The notes: generated by a model from the sequence alone, not told the origin. A DNA stretch of 64,000 nt from Phycicoccus avicenniae (GCF_018139485.1 NZ_JAGSNF010000010.1:31969-95968), one strand, 5' to 3'; shown: positions 53,627 to 63,951, numbered from the stretch's first letter. Made by a program: numbers and translations.

Positions 53627-54490
53627 TCACGCGAGCCGTCCGGCGAGCACCGCGTCGGCGACCCGCATCCCCTCGGTGGCGCCCGCCTGCACTGCGTCGC
53701 AACAGTGCCCGACCCACAGGCCCACCCCGGCCGCATCCCCCCGGGAGTATGCGGCGAGCGCGCCGACGTACGGCGCCGTGCCACCCGCCGCGTGACCCGC
53801 CTCGAGGACGGCGACCCCGGTCGGGTCCAGGCCCGCGGCCTGCACCGTCGCCCGTTCCAGGGCCCGCGCGACGACGGTGTTCCCGCGGACGAACGGGCGC
53901 ACCGTCGCGAGCTCGGCGTGGACGACGGCGGCCGCGACGACGACCGGCAGGCGGGGCGTCGCGAGGAGCACCGCGACGACGTCGCGCAGCCGCGCGGCGA
54001 CGACCTCGGCGGACGGGGCGGGTCCGACCTCGGCGAGCTCGACGGCGTCCTCCCCGGGCAGCCGGGGCCGGCCGAGCGCCTCGTCCGGCACCGTCCCACG
54101 GGTCGAGACGGTGTGCAGCCGGGCGAGGGCCTGCAGCGGTGAGCGGAGGACGACCGCGGCCAGCGCCTCGGTCTCGGCGGTCGCGGCGACGACGCCGCGC
54201 ACGGCCCGCTCGACCGGGTCCGGGTCCGGCGACCACGTCGCGGCCCCGCGCATGACGTCGCGGACGACGTCGGTGGGCAGCGACGCCCCCTCGAGCTCGG
54301 CGCTGAAGGCGGCGCCCCGGACCCGGGACTCCGCGGCCGCCTCGGGGATGCGGCGGCGCAGGGCCTGGTGCCAGCGCAGGCGGGTGCAGGCCTCCCGGGC
54401 GGCCTCGACGCGCTCGGGGACGCCGGGCAGCTCGGCGAGACGGGTGACGGCGGCCACGGCGGGGCTCTCGGAGCCAGGGGTCACGGGCAC
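53627..54490 (-). CDS. Degenerate Fic-like protein
   Basis: The 287-residue protein has the Fic fold outline. An N-terminal helix has SAELEG (63-68), fitting the inhibitory motif S/T-x-x-x-E-G/N of class II Fic proteins. The core segment is RPFVRGNTVVAR (198-209), where HPFxxGNGRxxR is expected: the catalytic His is Arg, the acidic residue is Arg, and the second Gly is Thr. It is therefore probably inactive as an AMP transferase and may be a binding protein. Mycobacteria carry a related gene near this locus. It is divergent to the LytS kinase. Confidence 0.75.
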   Translation of the reverse strand: MPVTPGSESPAVAAVTRLAELPGVPERVEAAREACTRLRWHQALRRRIPEAAAESRVRGAAFSAELEGASLPTDVVRDVMRGAATWSPDPDPVERAVRGVVAATAETEALAAVVLRSPLQALARLHTVSTRGTVPDEALGRPRLPGEDAVELAEVGPAPSAEVVAARLRDVVAVLLATPRLPVVVAAAVVHAELATVRPFVRGNTVVARALERATVQAAGLDPTGVAVLEAGHAAGGTAPYVGALAAYSRGDAAGVGLWVGHCCDAVQAGATEGMRVADAVLAGRLA

Positions 54491-54500
54491 CGGAGCAGCC

Positions 54501-54506
54501 TAGGGT
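54501..54506 (+). promoter_or_regulatory. -10 box TAGGGT, leaderless start of the LytS-like kinase
   Basis: TAGGGT lies 6 nt before the ATG at 54513. Confidence 0.5.
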
Positions 54507-54512
54507 GTGCCC

Positions 54513-55721
54513 ATGACGGGCAGCTTCCACTGGCCGACGGCGGTGCTCGTCGCCGGGTTCGGGCTGCTCCTCGGGCTCGCCGTCCTCCTCCTGCGCCGCA
54601 GCCGGGGACGCGGGTTCATCTCCGCGACCGACCGGGCGACGTACGCGACGCTGCACACCGCCTCGCTGGCCTCCCAGCACCTCGGCGACGGCCTGACGGC
54701 CGAGTCGGCGGAGCGCGCCGGGCGCCACCTGTTGTCCATCCTCGGGGCACACGCCGTGTCGATCACCGGGGGCGGGACGTGCCTGTCCTGGACCGGCGCA
54801 GGGGAGCACCACCGCCGGCTCGTCGAGCCCCTCGTGGAGCGGACGATGGAGAGCGGCCGCACCGTGGCCCACCGCGCCGACGCCGTGGCCTGCACCGACC
54901 CGCTCTGCCCGATCCGGGTCGCCGTCACCGCACCACTCGTGACGGACGACCTCGTCGTCGGCACCCTCACCGCGTGGACCGAGAACCCCTCGCCCGGCCT
55001 CACGAAGGCGACCGAGGAGGTCGCGGCCTGGGTGAGCAGCCAGCTCGCCCTCGCCGAGCTCGCCCGCACCCGCAACCGGGTCATGGAGGCCGAGCTGCGG
55101 GCGCTGCGGGCGCAGATCAGCCCGCACTTCATCTACAACAGCCTCGCGGCGATCGCCTCGTTCGTGCGCACCGACCCCGACCGGGCCCGCGAGCTGCTCC
55201 TCGACTTCGCCGACTTCACCCGCTACGCGCTGCGCACCGGCGGCACGTTCACGACCCTCGCCGAGGAGCTGCGCAACGTCGAACGCTACCTCGTCCTCGA
55301 GCAGGCCCGGTTCGGCGACCGTCTCGGGGTCTCCCTCCTCGTCGCCCCCGAGGTGCTCCCGGTGTCACTCCCCTACCTCGCGGTCCAGCCGCTCGTCGAG
55401 AACGCCGTCCGCCACGGCCTGGCGGGCAAGGAGGGCCCCGGCCGGGTGACGATCACCGCGACCGACCTCGGGACGGAGGCCGAGATCGCCGTCGAGGACG
55501 ACGGCGTGGGCACCGACCCCGAGACCGTTCGCGCCGTCCTCGACGGGGCCTCCACCCGGGACTCGGTCGGCCTCGGCAACGTCGACGCGCGGCTGCGCCA
55601 GGTCTACGGCGACGAGTTCGGCCTCGTCGTCGACACCGCCCCCGGGGCCGGGACGAAGGTGACCTTCCGTGTGCCGAAGTTCGCACCCGGGGTCCACGCC
55701 CAGGACCGGGGCTGGTCGTAG
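54513..55721 (+). CDS. LytS-type sensor histidine kinase
   Basis: The 402-residue kinase has one N-terminal membrane helix (WPTAVLVAGFGLLLGLAVLLL), a GAF-like sensor domain with Cys pair (ACTDPLCPI, about residues 129-134), the His_kinase motif RAQISPHFIYNSLAAIASF, and an ATP domain with PLVENAVRHGL and SVGLGNVDARLRQVYG. The single helix suggests a cytoplasmic sensor. The response regulator follows after 10 bp. Leaderless ATG at 54513 has TAGGGT at 6 nt. BtsS- and YpdA-like relatives in E. coli sense pyruvate. Confidence 0.92.
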   Translation: MTGSFHWPTAVLVAGFGLLLGLAVLLLRRSRGRGFISATDRATYATLHTASLASQHLGDGLTAESAERAGRHLLSILGAHAVSITGGGTCLSWTGAGEHHRRLVEPLVERTMESGRTVAHRADAVACTDPLCPIRVAVTAPLVTDDLVVGTLTAWTENPSPGLTKATEEVAAWVSSQLALAELARTRNRVMEAELRALRAQISPHFIYNSLAAIASFVRTDPDRARELLLDFADFTRYALRTGGTFTTLAEELRNVERYLVLEQARFGDRLGVSLLVAPEVLPVSLPYLAVQPLVENAVRHGLAGKEGPGRVTITATDLGTEAEIAVEDDGVGTDPETVRAVLDGASTRDSVGLGNVDARLRQVYGDEFGLVVDTAPGAGTKVTFRVPKFAPGVHAQDRGWS

Positions 55722-55731
55722 GCTTCCGCCC

Positions 55732-56508
55732 ATGTCCTCCGCCGGTGCCGGACTCGTCGCCCTCGTCGTCGACGACGAGCTCCCCGCGCTCTCCGAGCTC
55801 GGCTGGCTGCTCGACCGGGACGACCGGGTCGCGGAGGTCCTCTCCGCCTCGAGCGGGACCGACGCCCTCCAGCTGCTGGACACCCGCGACGTCGACGTCG
55901 TCTTCAGCGACATCTCGATGCCCGGGCTCGACGGGATGGCCCTCGCCCGCGTCATCAGCCGCTTCGCCGTCCGGCCCCAGGTCGTCTTCGTCACGGCGCA
56001 CGAGCGGCACGCCGTCGACGCCTTCGCGCTCGACGCGACGGACTATGTGATGAAGCCGGTGCGCGACGACCGGATCGCCGAGGCGGTGCGCCGGGTCGTC
56101 GAGCAGCGGGACCGCTCCGACGGGCGCCACCCCGAGCCGGCGCCGCCGGCGGTCGAGGACGAGACGATCCCCGTCGAGCTCGGCGGGGTCACCCGGTTCA
56201 TCAGCCGCAGCCGCATCCGCTACGCCCAGGCCCACGGCGACTACGCCCGCCTGCACACCGAGGGCGGCAGCCACCTCGTCCGGGTGCCGCTCAGCGTGCT
56301 CGAGGAGAAGTGGGCCGAGCACGGGTTCGTCCGCATCCACCGCAGCACCCTCGTCGCCCTCCCGCACGTGAGCGAGGTGCGGATGGACCACGGCCGCTGC
56401 GCCGTGCTCGTCGGCGACGTCGAGCTGCAGGTGAGCCGCCGCCACACCAAGGAGCTGCGCGACACCCTGCTGCGCCGTCCCATCGGCGAGCGCCGCGCCG
56501 GGGGCTGA
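55732..56508 (+). CDS. LytTR-family response regulator
   Basis: The 258-residue regulator has a receiver domain (ALVVDDELPALSELGWLL, Asp in VVFSDISMPGLDG, KPVRDD) and a LytTR DNA-binding domain (FISRSRIRYAQAHGDYARLHTEGG, HGFVRIHRSTLVALPHVSEV). It belongs to the AlgR/LytR group. TAGGCT overlaps the kinase stop 7 nt upstream, so a second leaderless transcript is possible. It probably controls the symporter genes that follow. Confidence 0.93.
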   Translation: MSSAGAGLVALVVDDELPALSELGWLLDRDDRVAEVLSASSGTDALQLLDTRDVDVVFSDISMPGLDGMALARVISRFAVRPQVVFVTAHERHAVDAFALDATDYVMKPVRDDRIAEAVRRVVEQRDRSDGRHPEPAPPAVEDETIPVELGGVTRFISRSRIRYAQAHGDYARLHTEGGSHLVRVPLSVLEEKWAEHGFVRIHRSTLVALPHVSEVRMDHGRCAVLVGDVELQVSRRHTKELRDTLLRRPIGERRAGG

Positions 56509-56510
56509 CG

Positions 56511-56891
56511 GTGGCCGGCCCCGACGAGCCCGCGGCGCGCGTGCGCGTCACGAGCTCCCGGCGACGGGCCGCCCCCGTCGCCCCCCGCCCGGTGACGACC
56601 GAGCTCGAGGAGGAGACCGCGCTCGGTGACGTCTACCTCGGCGGCCTCATGCGGGCCCAGCTGCGGCTGTCGCTCGCCGTCCTCGCGCTCACCGTCACCG
56701 GGGTCGCGGCCCTGCCCGTCGCCCTCCTACTCCTGCCGGCGACGTCGCAGGCCACCCTGCTCGGGGTGCGGGTGCCGTGGCTCGTCCTCGGGGTCGCCGT
56801 CTACCCGACGGCGTGGCTGCTGGCGCGCTGGTACACCCGGCAGAGCGAGCGGCTCGAGGCCGACTTCGCCGACGTGGTCCAGGAGCGCTGA
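56511..56891 (+). CDS. Small two-helix membrane protein, probable symporter partner
   Basis: The 126-residue protein has a disordered N-terminus with an acidic TTELEEETALGDVYL segment, then two membrane segments (LSLAVLALTVTGVAALPVALLLL and VPWLVLGVAVYPTAWLLARW) and a QSERLEADFADVVQ tail. Placed 4 bp before the symporter, it fits the small companion proteins (DUF485-like) of acetate-type SSS transporters. GTG at 56511 is 2 bp after the regulator stop. Confidence 0.75.
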   Translation: MAGPDEPAARVRVTSSRRRAAPVAPRPVTTELEEETALGDVYLGGLMRAQLRLSLAVLALTVTGVAALPVALLLLPATSQATLLGVRVPWLVLGVAVYPTAWLLARWYTRQSERLEADFADVVQER

Positions 56892-56895
56892 CCCG

Positions 56896-58425
56896 GTGTC
56901 CCAGCCGCTCTCGCTCGCCGCCGTCGTCCTCGTCTGCGTCACGACGCTCGTCGTCGGCGGCTTCGGGCTGCGGCTCTCGAGGCGCACGAGCGACTTCTAC
57001 GTCGCCGGCCGCACCGTCTCGCCCCGCCTCAACGCCTCGGCCATCGGTGGCGAGTACCTGTCCGCCGCGAGCTTCCTCGGGGTCGCGGGGCTCGTCTACG
57101 GCAGCGGCGTCGAGATGCTGTGGATCCCCGTCGGCTACACCCTCGGCTACCTCGTCCTGCTCGTCATGGTCGCCGCCCCGATGCGCCGCTCCGGGGCCTA
57201 CACCCTGCCGGACTTCGCCGAGGCCCGGCTCGGCTCGCGGGCGGTGCGGGTCGTCTCGTCGGTGCTCGTCGTCGCCATCGGCTGGCTCTACCTCGTCCCC
57301 CAGTTCCAGGGCGCGGGGCTCACCCTGACGCTCGTCACGGGGGCGCCGCCGTGGGTGGGCGGGCTCGTCGTCATGGTCGTCATCGCCCTCGCCGTCGGGG
57401 CCGGTGGGATGCGCTCGATCACCTTCGTCCAGGCCGTGCAGTACTGGGTCAAGCTCACCGCGCTCGCCGTCCCGGCGTTCGTCCTGCTCTTCCTGTGGTT
57501 CCGGGCGGGGCAGCCGGCGCCGGTCGTCCCGCCCTCGTGGCACGAGCCGCTGTCGAACGGCAGCCCCGACGACCACGCCGTGTACCGCACCGCCTCGACG
57601 GTGCTCGCCCTGAGCCTCGGGACGATGGGGCTGCCGCACGTGCTCGTGCGCTACTACACCAACCCCGACGGGGTCGGCGCCCGCCGGACGACCGTCACCG
57701 TCCTCGCCCTCCTCGGGATGTTCTACCTCCTGCCCCCGGTGTACGGCGCCCTCGGCCGGGTCGTCTTCCCGACCCTGCCCGACGGGGTGCGCGAGGACTC
57801 CATCGTCCTGCGGCTGCCCGGCGCGACCCTCGACGGCCTCGGCGCCGACCTGCTGAGCGCGATGCTCGCCGGCGGGGCGTTCGCGGCGTTCCTGTCGACG
57901 GCGTCCGGGCTCGCGGTCTCGGTGACCGGGGTCATCGACCAGGAGGTGCTGCGCCCCCGCCTCGCGCGGATCACCGGCGGCGACGCCACGAGCATCCTCG
58001 GCTTCCGCTACGCGGCCGTCCTGGCCGTCCTCCTCCCCTACGTGCTGAGCCGGGCCATCGAGCCGCTCGGCCTCGCGACGACCGTCGGCCTGGCGTTCGC
58101 CGTCGCGGCCGCGACGTTCGCGCCGCTGATCATCCTCGGGGTGTGGTGGCGGCGGCTGTCGACGGTCGGGGCGCTCGCCGGCGTCGTGGTCGGCGCCGTG
58201 ACGACGACCGTGGCGCTCGGGACGACGATGGTGCGGGGCGACCTCGGCGGCTGGACCGGCGCGCTGCTCGCGAACCCGGCGCTGTGGGCCGTCCCGCTCG
58301 CGACGGCGACGGCGGTGCTCGTCTCGCTCGCGACGCCGCACCGGGTGCCGGTCTCGACCGCACGGGTCCTCGTCCGGCTGCACTCCCCCGAGCGGGTGGC
58401 GCCGCGCCGGACCCGCCGGGACTAG
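56896..58425 (+). CDS. Cation/acetate-type symporter (SSS family)
   Basis: The 509-residue transporter has about 13 membrane helices and ActP-like features: DFYVAGRTVSPRLNASAIGGEYLSAASFLG, SGAYTLPDFAEARLGSRAVRV, SLGTMGLPHVLVRYYTNPDGVGARRT and ASGLAVSVTGVIDQEV. It probably carries acetate, pyruvate or another monocarboxylate with Na+ or H+. The GTG start is 4 bp after the small protein. With LytTR control and acs downstream on the same strand, acetate or pyruvate uptake is a fair inference. Confidence 0.9.
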   Translation: MSQPLSLAAVVLVCVTTLVVGGFGLRLSRRTSDFYVAGRTVSPRLNASAIGGEYLSAASFLGVAGLVYGSGVEMLWIPVGYTLGYLVLLVMVAAPMRRSGAYTLPDFAEARLGSRAVRVVSSVLVVAIGWLYLVPQFQGAGLTLTLVTGAPPWVGGLVVMVVIALAVGAGGMRSITFVQAVQYWVKLTALAVPAFVLLFLWFRAGQPAPVVPPSWHEPLSNGSPDDHAVYRTASTVLALSLGTMGLPHVLVRYYTNPDGVGARRTTVTVLALLGMFYLLPPVYGALGRVVFPTLPDGVREDSIVLRLPGATLDGLGADLLSAMLAGGAFAAFLSTASGLAVSVTGVIDQEVLRPRLARITGGDATSILGFRYAAVLAVLLPYVLSRAIEPLGLATTVGLAFAVAAATFAPLIILGVWWRRLSTVGALAGVVVGAVTTTVALGTTMVRGDLGGWTGALLANPALWAVPLATATAVLVSLATPHRVPVSTARVLVRLHSPERVAPRRTRRD

Positions 58426-58426
58426 C

Positions 58427-59623
58427 TCATCGGGCGACGGCGTCGCGGCCGGCGACGAAGGCCTCGACGCAGCGCCGGACGTCCTCCTCGGAGTGCGCCG
58501 CGGACAGCTGCACCCGGATCCGCGCCTTGCCCTTCGGCACGACGGGGTAGCTGAACGCGATGACGTACACGCCGTGCTCGAGCATGTGGTCGGCGATCCG
58601 CGTCGCCTGCCGGGCCCCGTCCTCGCCGGGAAACATCACGGGGACGATGGGGTGGCTGCCGGGGAGCAGCTCGAACCCCGCCTCGGTCATCAGCTCCCGG
58701 AACAACGCGGAGTTCGCCGCGAGCCGCTCCCGCCCCTCGGCGGACGACGCGACGAGGTCGAGCGCCGCGATCGAGCCGGCGACGACGACCGGTGCGACGG
58801 AGTTGGAGAACAGGTAGGGGCGCGAGCGCTGCCGGAGCAGGTCGACGACCTCGCGGTGGCTCGCGACGTACCCGCCGGACGCGCCACCGAGCGCCTTGCC
58901 GAGCGTCCCGGTGACGATGTCGACCCGGTCGGCGACGCCGAAGAGCTCCGGCGTGCCGCGACCGCCCTCGCCGACGAAGCCGACGGCGTGGCTGTCGTCG
59001 ACGAGGACCATGGCGCCGAACTCGTCGGCGAGGTCGCAGATCTCGTCGAGCGGCGCGTACGAGCCGTCCATCGAGAACACCCCGTCGGTGACGACGCAGG
59101 TCCGCCGGGCGCCGGCGTCGCGGGCGGCCTCGAGCTGGGTGCGCAGGTCGGCCATGTCGGCGTTGGCGTACCGGTAGCGGGCGGCCTTGGACAGTCGGAT
59201 GCCGTCGATGATCGAGGCGTGGTTGAGGGCGTCGGAGACGATCGCGTCCTCGGCGCCGAAGAGCACCTCGAAGACACCGCCGTTGGCGTCGAAGCACGAC
59301 GAGTACAGGATCGTCGCCTCGGTCCCGAGGAAGTCCGACAGCCGCTCCTCGAGGGCGGTGTGCTGGGTCTGGGTGCCGCAGATGAACCGCACCGACGCCA
59401 TCCCGAAGCCCCACGTGTCGAGGGCGTCCCGGCCGGCGGCGAGGACGTCGGGGTGGTCGGCGAAGCCGAGGTAGTTGTTCGCGCAGAAGTTCAGCGACTC
59501 CCCCGCCGTCGTGCCGACGTGCGCCGACTGCGGGGTCGTGATCTCGCGCTCGCCCTTGCGGAGGCCGGCGTCCTCGATCTCCCGCAGCGTCGCCGCGAGC
59601 TGCTCCTTGACCGCTCCGTACAT
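58427..59623 (-). CDS. kbl: Glycine C-acetyltransferase (2-amino-3-ketobutyrate CoA ligase)
   Basis: The 398-residue PLP enzyme splits 2-amino-3-ketobutyrate into glycine and acetyl-CoA. Family marks are [44 protein letters not shown] and the PLP Lys in [15 protein letters not shown]. It lies 15 bp after tdh, its partner. Its stop is 1 bp from the convergent symporter stop. Confidence 0.94.
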   Translation of the reverse strand: MYGAVKEQLAATLREIEDAGLRKGEREITTPQSAHVGTTAGESLNFCANNYLGFADHPDVLAAGRDALDTWGFGMASVRFICGTQTQHTALEERLSDFLGTEATILYSSCFDANGGVFEVLFGAEDAIVSDALNHASIIDGIRLSKAARYRYANADMADLRTQLEAARDAGARRTCVVTDGVFSMDGSYAPLDEICDLADEFGAMVLVDDSHAVGFVGEGGRGTPELFGVADRVDIVTGTLGKALGGASGGYVASHREVVDLLRQRSRPYLFSNSVAPVVVAGSIAALDLVASSAEGRERLAANSALFRELMTEAGFELLPGSHPIVPVMFPGEDGARQATRIADHMLEHGVYVIAFSYPVVPKGKARIRVQLSAAHSEEDVRRCVEAFVAGRDAVAR

Positions 59624-59638
59624 CGCTCGTGCCTCTCT

Positions 59639-60682
59639 CTATCGGGTCCAGTCCAGGACGACCTTGCCGCCGTGGCCCGAACCGGTCTCGGCGAACGCGG
59701 TCTCCCACGCGTGCGCCGGGTACCGGCCGGTGACGACGGACGACACGGCGTCCGCGAGCGCCGGCGACGACGCGAGCATCGAGCCCATGAGGTACCAGGT
59801 CTCGAACATCTCGCGGCCGTAGATGCCGCGCAGCGTGATCATGTGCGTGATGACGCGGCCCCAGTCGACCGCGTACCGGTCCTTCGGCAGCCCGAGCATC
59901 GCGACCCGGCCGCCGTGGTTCATGTTGGCGAGCAGGTCCTCGACCGCCGCCGGGGCCCCGCTCATCTCGAGCCCGATGTCGAACCCCTCGACCATCCCGA
60001 GCGAGGCCTGGGCGTCGGCGAGGGTCTGGCCCGCGGAGACGTCGACGGCGAGGTCGGCCCCGGCGGCCCGGGCGAGCGCGAGGCGGTCGGTGGACATGTC
60101 CGTGACGGCGATCCGCCGCGCCCCGGCGTGCCGGACGACGGCGGTCGCCATGACGCCGATCGGCCCGGCGCCGGTGATGACGACGTCCTCGCCGACGACC
60201 GGCCACTGGAGCGCCGTGTGGACGGCGTTGCCGAGCGGGTCGAAGAGCGCACCGAGGTCGGGGTCGAGGTCGGCGGGCTGCACCCACGCGTTGCTCGCCG
60301 GGAGCGCGACGAGGTCGGCGAACGCCCCGTCCCGGTTCACCCCGATGCCGACGGTGTTGATGCACAGGTGCCGGCGCCCGGCGCGGCAGTTGCGGCAGTG
60401 GCCGCACACGACGTGCCCCTCGCCGGAGACCCGGTCCCCCACGGTGACGTGGTCGACGTCGGAGCCGACCTCGACGACCTCGCCGAAGAACTCGTGCCCG
60501 AGGGTCAGCGGGGTGCGCACCGTCGCGGCCGCCCACTCGTCCCACGCCTGGAGGTGCAGGTCGGTGCCGCAGATGCCGGTCCGCATCACCCGGACGAGGA
60601 CGTCCTTCGGCCCGCACTCCGGCTCCGGGACCTCGACGAGCTCGAGGCCGGGCCCCGGGGCGGTCTTCCTCAGCGCGCGCAC
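59639..60682 (-). CDS. tdh: L-threonine 3-dehydrogenase
   Basis: The 347-residue zinc enzyme oxidises threonine to 2-amino-3-ketobutyrate using NAD+. It shows [15 protein letters not shown] for the catalytic zinc, [15 protein letters not shown] with four Cys for the structural zinc, and the Rossmann motif [12 protein letters not shown]. The GTG start at 60682 has CATGAT 6 nt upstream. kbl follows on the same transcript, so threonine gives glycine plus acetyl-CoA. Confidence 0.95.
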   Translation of the reverse strand: MRALRKTAPGPGLELVEVPEPECGPKDVLVRVMRTGICGTDLHLQAWDEWAAATVRTPLTLGHEFFGEVVEVGSDVDHVTVGDRVSGEGHVVCGHCRNCRAGRRHLCINTVGIGVNRDGAFADLVALPASNAWVQPADLDPDLGALFDPLGNAVHTALQWPVVGEDVVITGAGPIGVMATAVVRHAGARRIAVTDMSTDRLALARAAGADLAVDVSAGQTLADAQASLGMVEGFDIGLEMSGAPAAVEDLLANMNHGGRVAMLGLPKDRYAVDWGRVITHMITLRGIYGREMFETWYLMGSMLASSPALADAVSSVVTGRYPAHAWETAFAETGSGHGGKVVLDWTR

Positions 60683-60734
60683 GGGGCCATCATGCCGGGG
60701 CGGCGGGGCGCCGCGCCGGGCCGGGGCGGCGTCG

Positions 60735-61631
60735 TCACACGGAGGCCGACGCCTGCGCCCGCAGCCGGGCGGCGAGGTCGTCGTCGACGGTCTCGAAGAA
60801 GTGACCGACGACGTCCTCGAGGTGGTCGACGCTCTCGGCCCGGAAGAGCACCGGCTGGTAGGCGGTGATGTCGTAGTTGAGCGTCCCCATGGCGGCGAGG
60901 TCGAGCGGGCGGATCTCCATCTGCCGGAACTCGTCCATCTCGCCGTAGCTCGAGAGGATGCCGGCGCCGTAGGCGGTGAGGTCCTCGCCGTGCGCCATGA
61001 CGCCGAACTCCATGGAGAACCAGAAGACGTCAGCGACGAACTTCATCGCCTCGTCGGTCTCGAGGCGCAGCGAGGCGAGACCGGCGGCCTCGGTGACCCG
61101 GGCGAAGCGGGGGCTCGCGAGCTGGTTCCCGTGCCCGACGACCTCGTGGATGATGTCCGGCTCCGGCGTGTAGAGCGGCCTGCTGCCGTGCCGCAGGTAC
61201 TGCGTCGAGTTGAAGGTCCGGCGACCGAGGTCGCCGTAGAAGTCGCGCAGCGGGACCAGGCCCGGGGCGGCGGTGTAGGACCAGCCGGTGAGCGGCTCGA
61301 GGAGCGCGGTGACGTCGTCGAGCTGCGGCACGTGGTCGGTCGGCAGCCCGAGCGCCGCCTTGCCGGCGAGGAACTCGGGGTGGGCGTAGCGCTCGTGCTT
61401 CGGGGCGAGCTCGCGGCAGACGACGCGCCAGATGTCGTGCTCGTCCTGCGAGTAGTCGATCGTCGGCAGCGGCGTCCCGCGCTCGTGGGCCAGGGACGCG
61501 GCGGCGATCTCCCCGCGGCGGGCCCGGTACCCGGCGTCGTGGAGCCCGGGGTGGTTGTCGCTGAGATGGACCTCGACGGTCCCGTCGGCGTCCTGCGTCA
61601 CGGCCGAGTAGAGCTGTCCCTCCTCGAACAC
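60735..61631 (-). CDS. phhA: Phenylalanine 4-monooxygenase
   Basis: The 298-residue pterin-dependent enzyme hydroxylates phenylalanine to tyrosine. The iron site [13 protein letters not shown] holds the two His, and the Glu ligand lies in the following [10 protein letters not shown] segment. [22 protein letters not shown] is also typical. Of two GTGs, 61631 has AGGAGG at a good distance (8 nt), whereas 61640 lies inside this site, so 61631 was chosen. It needs tetrahydropterin; the folE product could supply the pterin, although a recycling enzyme was not seen here. Confidence 0.93.
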   Translation of the reverse strand: MFEEGQLYSAVTQDADGTVEVHLSDNHPGLHDAGYRARRGEIAAASLAHERGTPLPTIDYSQDEHDIWRVVCRELAPKHERYAHPEFLAGKAALGLPTDHVPQLDDVTALLEPLTGWSYTAAPGLVPLRDFYGDLGRRTFNSTQYLRHGSRPLYTPEPDIIHEVVGHGNQLASPRFARVTEAAGLASLRLETDEAMKFVADVFWFSMEFGVMAHGEDLTAYGAGILSSYGEMDEFRQMEIRPLDLAAMGTLNYDITAYQPVLFRAESVDHLEDVVGHFFETVDDDLAARLRAQASASV

Positions 61632-61942
61632 CGCGCTCACCTCCTCGTGAGTGGTCGGTGGCCTCGTGGGCCGTCATCACCGAACCACGGGAGCCGGGCG
61701 AGGGGAACCGTCGTTCGACACGATGGGCACAGCGCCCACAGTTTCACCACCGCATCGCGCGGACCACTGGTCAACCTGTCCACCGACGACCCGCTGGGTC
61801 CGGACGACCCGCACCGCCGGGCCGACCCGCTCGGCGCACCGCCCTCGCCGCTCGACCCCTCCCCCCGACCGGACGGTTGCCTCCGGGGTCCCGGTCGGGT
61901 TGGCTGGGGCGGAGAACACTCGACGACGAGGAGGACCGACCC
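61632..61942. other. Divergent gap between phhA and acs
   Basis: This 311-bp stretch has the phhA and acs ribosome sites at its ends. Candidate promoter boxes are weak. The pair CACAGCGCCCACAG near 61730 and the GTTGGCTGG near 61900 are noted, without a clear role. No ORF with family resemblance was found. Confidence 0.5.
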
Positions 61943-63913
61943 GTGACCGACGACAGCCTGTCGAGCCACCTGCACGAGATGGACCTGAGCCCGAGCCCGG
62001 AGTTCACCGCGCAGGCCAACGGCACCGCGCAGATGTACGACGACGCCGCGGCCGACCACGAGGGCTTCTGGGCGGCGCAGGCCCGCGAGCGCATCAGCTG
62101 GGCGAGCGACTTCGACACCACCCTCGACTGGAGCGAGGCCCCGTTCGCCAAGTGGTTCGTCGGCGGCACCCTCAACGTCGCGTACAACTGCGTCGACCGG
62201 CACGTCGAGGCCGGCAACGGCGACCGCGTCGCGATCCACTTCGAGGGCGAGGGCGGTGACACCCGCACCATCACGTACGCCGACCTCCAAAAGGAGGTCG
62301 CGAAGGCCGCGAACGCCCTCACCTCGCTCGGGGTCGAGAAGGGCGACCGGGTCGCGGTGTACATGCCGATGATCCCCGAGACCGTCGTCACGATGCTCGC
62401 CTGCGCCCGCCTCGGCGCCCCGCACTCGGTGATCTTCGGCGGCTTCTCGGCGGAGGCGCTGCGCACCCGCATCGACGACGCCGAGGCCAAGGTCGTCGTG
62501 ACGACCGACGGGCAGTTCCGCCGCGGCAAGCCCGCCCCGCTCAAGGCCGCGGTCGACGCGGCGCTCGACGTCGGATCCGACGACGGGCCGGTGAAGAGCG
62601 TCCTCGTCGTGCGCCGCACCGAGGGCGACGTCGACTGGACCGAGGGCCGGGACGTGTGGTGGCACGACGTCGTCGACGACCAGCCGGACACCCACGAGGC
62701 GCAGCCGATGGACAGCGAGCACCCGCTGTTCATCCTCTACACCTCGGGCACGACGGGGAAGCCGAAGGGCATCTTCCACACCTCCGGCGGCTACCTCACC
62801 CAGGCGGCGTACACGAACGCCGTCGTCCACGACGTCCACCCCGAGACCGACGTCTACTGGTGCACCGCCGACGTCGGCTGGGTCACCGGCCACAGCTACA
62901 TCGTCTACGGCCCGCTCGCGAACGGGGCGACCCAGGTGCTCTACGAGGGCACCCCGGACACCCCGCACCAGGGCCGCTGGTGGGAGATCATCGAGAAGTA
63001 CGGCGTCTCGGTCTTCTACACCGCCCCGACCGCGATCCGCGCGTGCATGAAGTGGGGCGCGGACATCCCCCAGAAGTTCGACCTCTCCTCGGTCCGGGTC
63101 CTCGGCAGCGTCGGCGAGCCGATCAACCCGGAGGCGTGGCTCTGGTACCGCAAGCACATCGGGAACGACACCGCCCCGATCGTCGACACGTGGTGGCAGA
63201 CCGAGACCGGCGCCATCATGATCAGCCCGCTGCCGGGCGTCACGACGCTCGAGCCCGGGTCGGCCCAGAAGCCCATCCCGGGCATCTCGGCCGAGATCCT
63301 CGACGACGACGGCAACCCCTTCACCGAGCCGGAGAAGGTCGGCTACCTCGTCCTCACCAAGCCCTGGCCGTCGATGCTCCGCGGCATCTGGGGCGACCCC
63401 GAGCGGTACAAGGAGACGTACTGGAGCCGGTTCGGCGAGAAGTACTACTTCGCCGGTGACGGGGCGAAGTACGACGGATCAGGCAACATCTGGCTGCTCG
63501 GCCGGGTCGACGACGTCATGAACGTCTCCGGCCACCGGCTCTCGACCGCCGAGATCGAGTCCGCGCTCGTGTCGCACCCGTCGGTCGCCGAGGCCGCGGT
63601 CGTCGGCGCCACCGACGAGCAGACCGGCCAGGCCGTGTGCGCCTTCGTCATCCTCCGCGGCGACGCCGAGGACCACGGCGAGGACACCGTCCAGGAGCTG
63701 CGCAACCACGTCGCCCAGCAGATCGGGCCGATCGCCAAGCCGCGCCAGATCATGGTCGTCCCGGAGCTGCCGAAGACCCGCTCGGGCAAGATCATGCGCC
63801 GCCTGCTGCGCGACGTCGCCGAGAACCGCGAGGTCGGGGACGTCACGACCCTCGCGGACAGCTCGGTGATGAACCTCATCCAGGACGGCATGGCGAAGGA
63901 CTCCTCCGACTGA
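61943..63913 (+). CDS. acs: Acetyl-CoA synthetase
   Basis: The 656-residue AMP-forming enzyme makes acetyl-CoA from acetate. The P-loop-like [23 protein letters not shown], and the C-terminal [14 protein letters not shown] with the acetylatable Lys are seen. GTG at 61943 has GAGGAGGA 7 nt upstream. Length equals the family norm. It ends in a strong hairpin. Confidence 0.97.
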   Translation: MTDDSLSSHLHEMDLSPSPEFTAQANGTAQMYDDAAADHEGFWAAQARERISWASDFDTTLDWSEAPFAKWFVGGTLNVAYNCVDRHVEAGNGDRVAIHFEGEGGDTRTITYADLQKEVAKAANALTSLGVEKGDRVAVYMPMIPETVVTMLACARLGAPHSVIFGGFSAEALRTRIDDAEAKVVVTTDGQFRRGKPAPLKAAVDAALDVGSDDGPVKSVLVVRRTEGDVDWTEGRDVWWHDVVDDQPDTHEAQPMDSEHPLFILYTSGTTGKPKGIFHTSGGYLTQAAYTNAVVHDVHPETDVYWCTADVGWVTGHSYIVYGPLANGATQVLYEGTPDTPHQGRWWEIIEKYGVSVFYTAPTAIRACMKWGADIPQKFDLSSVRVLGSVGEPINPEAWLWYRKHIGNDTAPIVDTWWQTETGAIMISPLPGVTTLEPGSAQKPIPGISAEILDDDGNPFTEPEKVGYLVLTKPWPSMLRGIWGDPERYKETYWSRFGEKYYFAGDGAKYDGSGNIWLLGRVDDVMNVSGHRLSTAEIESALVSHPSVAEAAVVGATDEQTGQAVCAFVILRGDAEDHGEDTVQELRNHVAQQIGPIAKPRQIMVVPELPKTRSGKIMRRLLRDVAENREVGDVTTLADSSVMNLIQDGMAKDSSD

Positions 63914-63920
63914 CACCCCC

Positions 63921-63951
63921 GCCCGACGCGCGTCCCGGACGCGCGTCGGGC
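63921..63951 (+). terminator. Hairpin terminator of acs
   Basis: Perfect 13-bp arms GCCCGACGCGCGT/ACGCGCGTCGGGC with a 5-nt loop lie 7 bp after the acs stop. Confidence 0.85.
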
